Of a stretch of 39,152 bases of DNA, positions 38,232 through 39,152 are shown one piece after another; within the stretch, counting starts at the first letter, position 1; each line of letters opens with the position of its first letter. Both the position numbers and the translations under genes were made by a program. The notes beneath the pieces are model-generated. The model was not told the origin of the DNA, made no database searches, and saw nothing but the letters and a program-made list of their open reading frames with translations. This stretch comes from Microcaldota archaeon (GTDB lineage: Archaea > Micrarchaeota > Micrarchaeia > Micrarchaeales > CABMGC01): positions 1-39,152 of the forward strand of contig JAGWGN010000010.1 of NCBI GenBank assembly GCA_028867335.1. Reading direction: 5' to 3'.

Positions 38232-39152
38232 GGATCGCAATCGCCGGCTTTTCCTCGGCCCTCTTCAGCAGCAGAAGTATGAGGACGATAAGCACCACAA
38301 AGAGCAATCCCACAATTGCAAAGAGCAGATCGTATATCTGGCCTATCTGATCCTCTATCCCTGAGAGCTGCGCCGAGATCTGGGAGGAGGTTATGTTCGA
38401 GGGGGTGTAGGGCACCAGCGAGCTGGTGATCAGCCTGTTTGCATCGCTTAGCCTGCCCGAGAGCACAGAGATTGTGTATGCGGTCTGTATGCTGCCGTTT
38501 ATCTGCGCAGGGTCATTTTGCAAAAGCGCCTGGTTCAGGTAGAAGACCGCCTGGCTTGCGAACTCAAACGGCCAGATGCCGTCGTTGCTCGATGAGGCGA
38601 TATTGGATCCGGTTGCGAGCACTATCTGCGAGTCGTTCATCGCCCCTGTCGTCGTGTTTCCGAATGTGAGGGCGTACTGGGCGTTGTATAGCGCAGCGCC
38701 GTAGAGCCTTGCTTTGTAATCAACCTGCGCAGCCTGCGAGTAGAGGCTCTGGTATTTCTGGACGGAATTCACCCTTGCCGAGACGTTCTGGAGGATTCCC
38801 TGGGATAAGTTCACAAACTGCGAGTTGCTTGTAGAGGCGATCTGGTACATGTTGTTTGCCGCGAGGCACCAGGCGTATGCGGTCCCGGTCTGCGAGATGG
38901 CCTGCGCGATTTCGTCGGTTGTGCTGGCGTTTAGCAGCTCGTGCTTGCTCTCATTTAGCGTTATCGAGGCCCATGTCTGCCTGACCTGGCCGCCGATCAC
39001 ATACTCGTAGTTGGCTGAGGTCAACAGTGGCGCGTTTAGCGAGGCGCAGTAGCTCGAGACGTTGTTGTAGACGGTCTCGGCGCTAGCCTGGGTCAGGTTG
39101 CTGTTTGCAAGGAGGAACGCGGTGGAGTACTTGGCGAATGCGAGGTCTGCAG
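38200..39152 (-). CDS. membrane-anchored surface protein, N terminus beyond window
   Basis: The track starts at a TTG (39024), but the same frame stays open to the right edge (...FAKYSTAFLLANSNLTQASAE...), so the gene continues outside. The visible 316 residues form a helical external domain rich in Asn, Gln, Ser and Thr with several N-x-S/T sites (LNESKH, VNLSQGILQNVSA, FGNTTTG). A coiled region (SQISAQLSGIEDQIGQIYDL), one transmembrane helix (FAIVGLLFVVLIVLILLLL) and a basic tail follow. No family is recognised. It is probably a type I surface protein. Confidence 0.7.
   Translation of the reverse strand, partial: ADLAFAKYSTAFLLANSNLTQASAETVYNNVSSYCASLNAPLLTSANYEYVIGGQVRQTWASITLNESKHELLNASTTDEIAQAISQTGTAYAWCLAANNMYQIASTSNSQFVNLSQGILQNVSARVNSVQKYQSLYSQAAQVDYKARLYGAALYNAQYALTFGNTTTGAMNDSQIVLATGSNIASSSNDGIWPFEFASQAVFYLNQALLQNDPAQINGSIQTAYTISVLSGRLSDANRLITSSLVPYTPSNITSSQISAQLSGIEDQIGQIYDLLFAIVGLLFVVLIVLILLLLKRAEEKPAIAIPKSRAQSRRR

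Noticed and set aside
1-39152. tRNA, rRNA or box C/D RNA genes
   Set aside because: Gaps between genes are short, and I found no cloverleaf, TTCGA loop or C/D box pair worth calling; a covariance-model scan would be decisive.

Overview
The window looks like part of an archaeal chromosome, most likely from a small-genome DPANN lineage (Micrarchaeota-like). The evidence is: many genes have a TATA box about 25 bases before the start codon, giving leaderless transcripts; a pilin-like class III signal peptide (QSATEYLLTYSWAF) heads a large surface protein; there is a UbiA enzyme of the archaeal ether-lipid type, a tricorn-factor-like M1 aminopeptidase, an EF-1A-like protein without a G domain, Thr/Ser-rich linkers and many small proteins of no known family. 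The lineage is an inference; there is no rRNA or other marker here. I see no tRNA, rRNA, CRISPR array or insertion sequence.

Left end (1-2.3 kb, minus strand): a TspO-family membrane protein cut by the window edge, three small membrane proteins, and an anchored, apparently catalytically dead M23-like protein.

Accessory region (2.3-17.9 kb): the striking part. Thirteen ankyrin-repeat genes, all on the minus strand, lie in two blocks. Two follow a SAM methyltransferase and a 97-residue protein (2361-5031). Eleven lie head to tail at 10749-17368. They differ in repeat number and length, but nearly all end in the same short motif, roughly [RK]xxx[VI]xEI[IVL]xxL[EN]xD[LIV]R. A fourteenth locus (11753-11854), missed by the ORF track, is a 33-codon mini-gene consisting of a typical ankyrin-protein head joined to this tail, with every repeat missing. 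TATA boxes divide the block into transcription units (17.9 to 14.6 kb, 14.5 to 10.7 kb, and a four-gene unit at 10.7-9.0 kb). Lineage-specific paralogues of unknown function sit beside the array: 9014 is related to 9948, and 9430 to 17374. A divergent 603-residue P-loop NTPase, a PNPOx-like flavoprotein, a VapBC toxin-antitoxin pair and a 2H phosphoesterase lie between the two ankyrin blocks. A tail-docked system of interchangeable ankyrin adaptors, immunity proteins or symbiosis effectors is a reasonable but untested idea.

Right part (18-39 kb): more ordinary genes. These are an EF-Tu domain 2-like small protein, unknown and membrane proteins, a VOC protein, a G-domain-less EF-1A-like protein, the M1 aminopeptidase, a membrane-anchored PLD-like protein and a ferritin-VIT1 fusion for Fe/Mn. 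Next is an ABC export operon (PadR regulator, ATPase, permease, CARDB-like surface protein) with a 16-bp operator palindrome. A radical SAM plus carbamoyltransferase pair, an agmatinase with a surface protein, the class III signal peptide/Ig/glycine-rich surface protein, UbiA (probable DGGGP synthase), and an edge-truncated membrane-anchored surface protein complete it.

The only stretch over 300 bases without a sound gene is 5032-5378. It holds two TATA boxes and a frameshifted vestige or leader with an internal 17-bp imperfect repeat.
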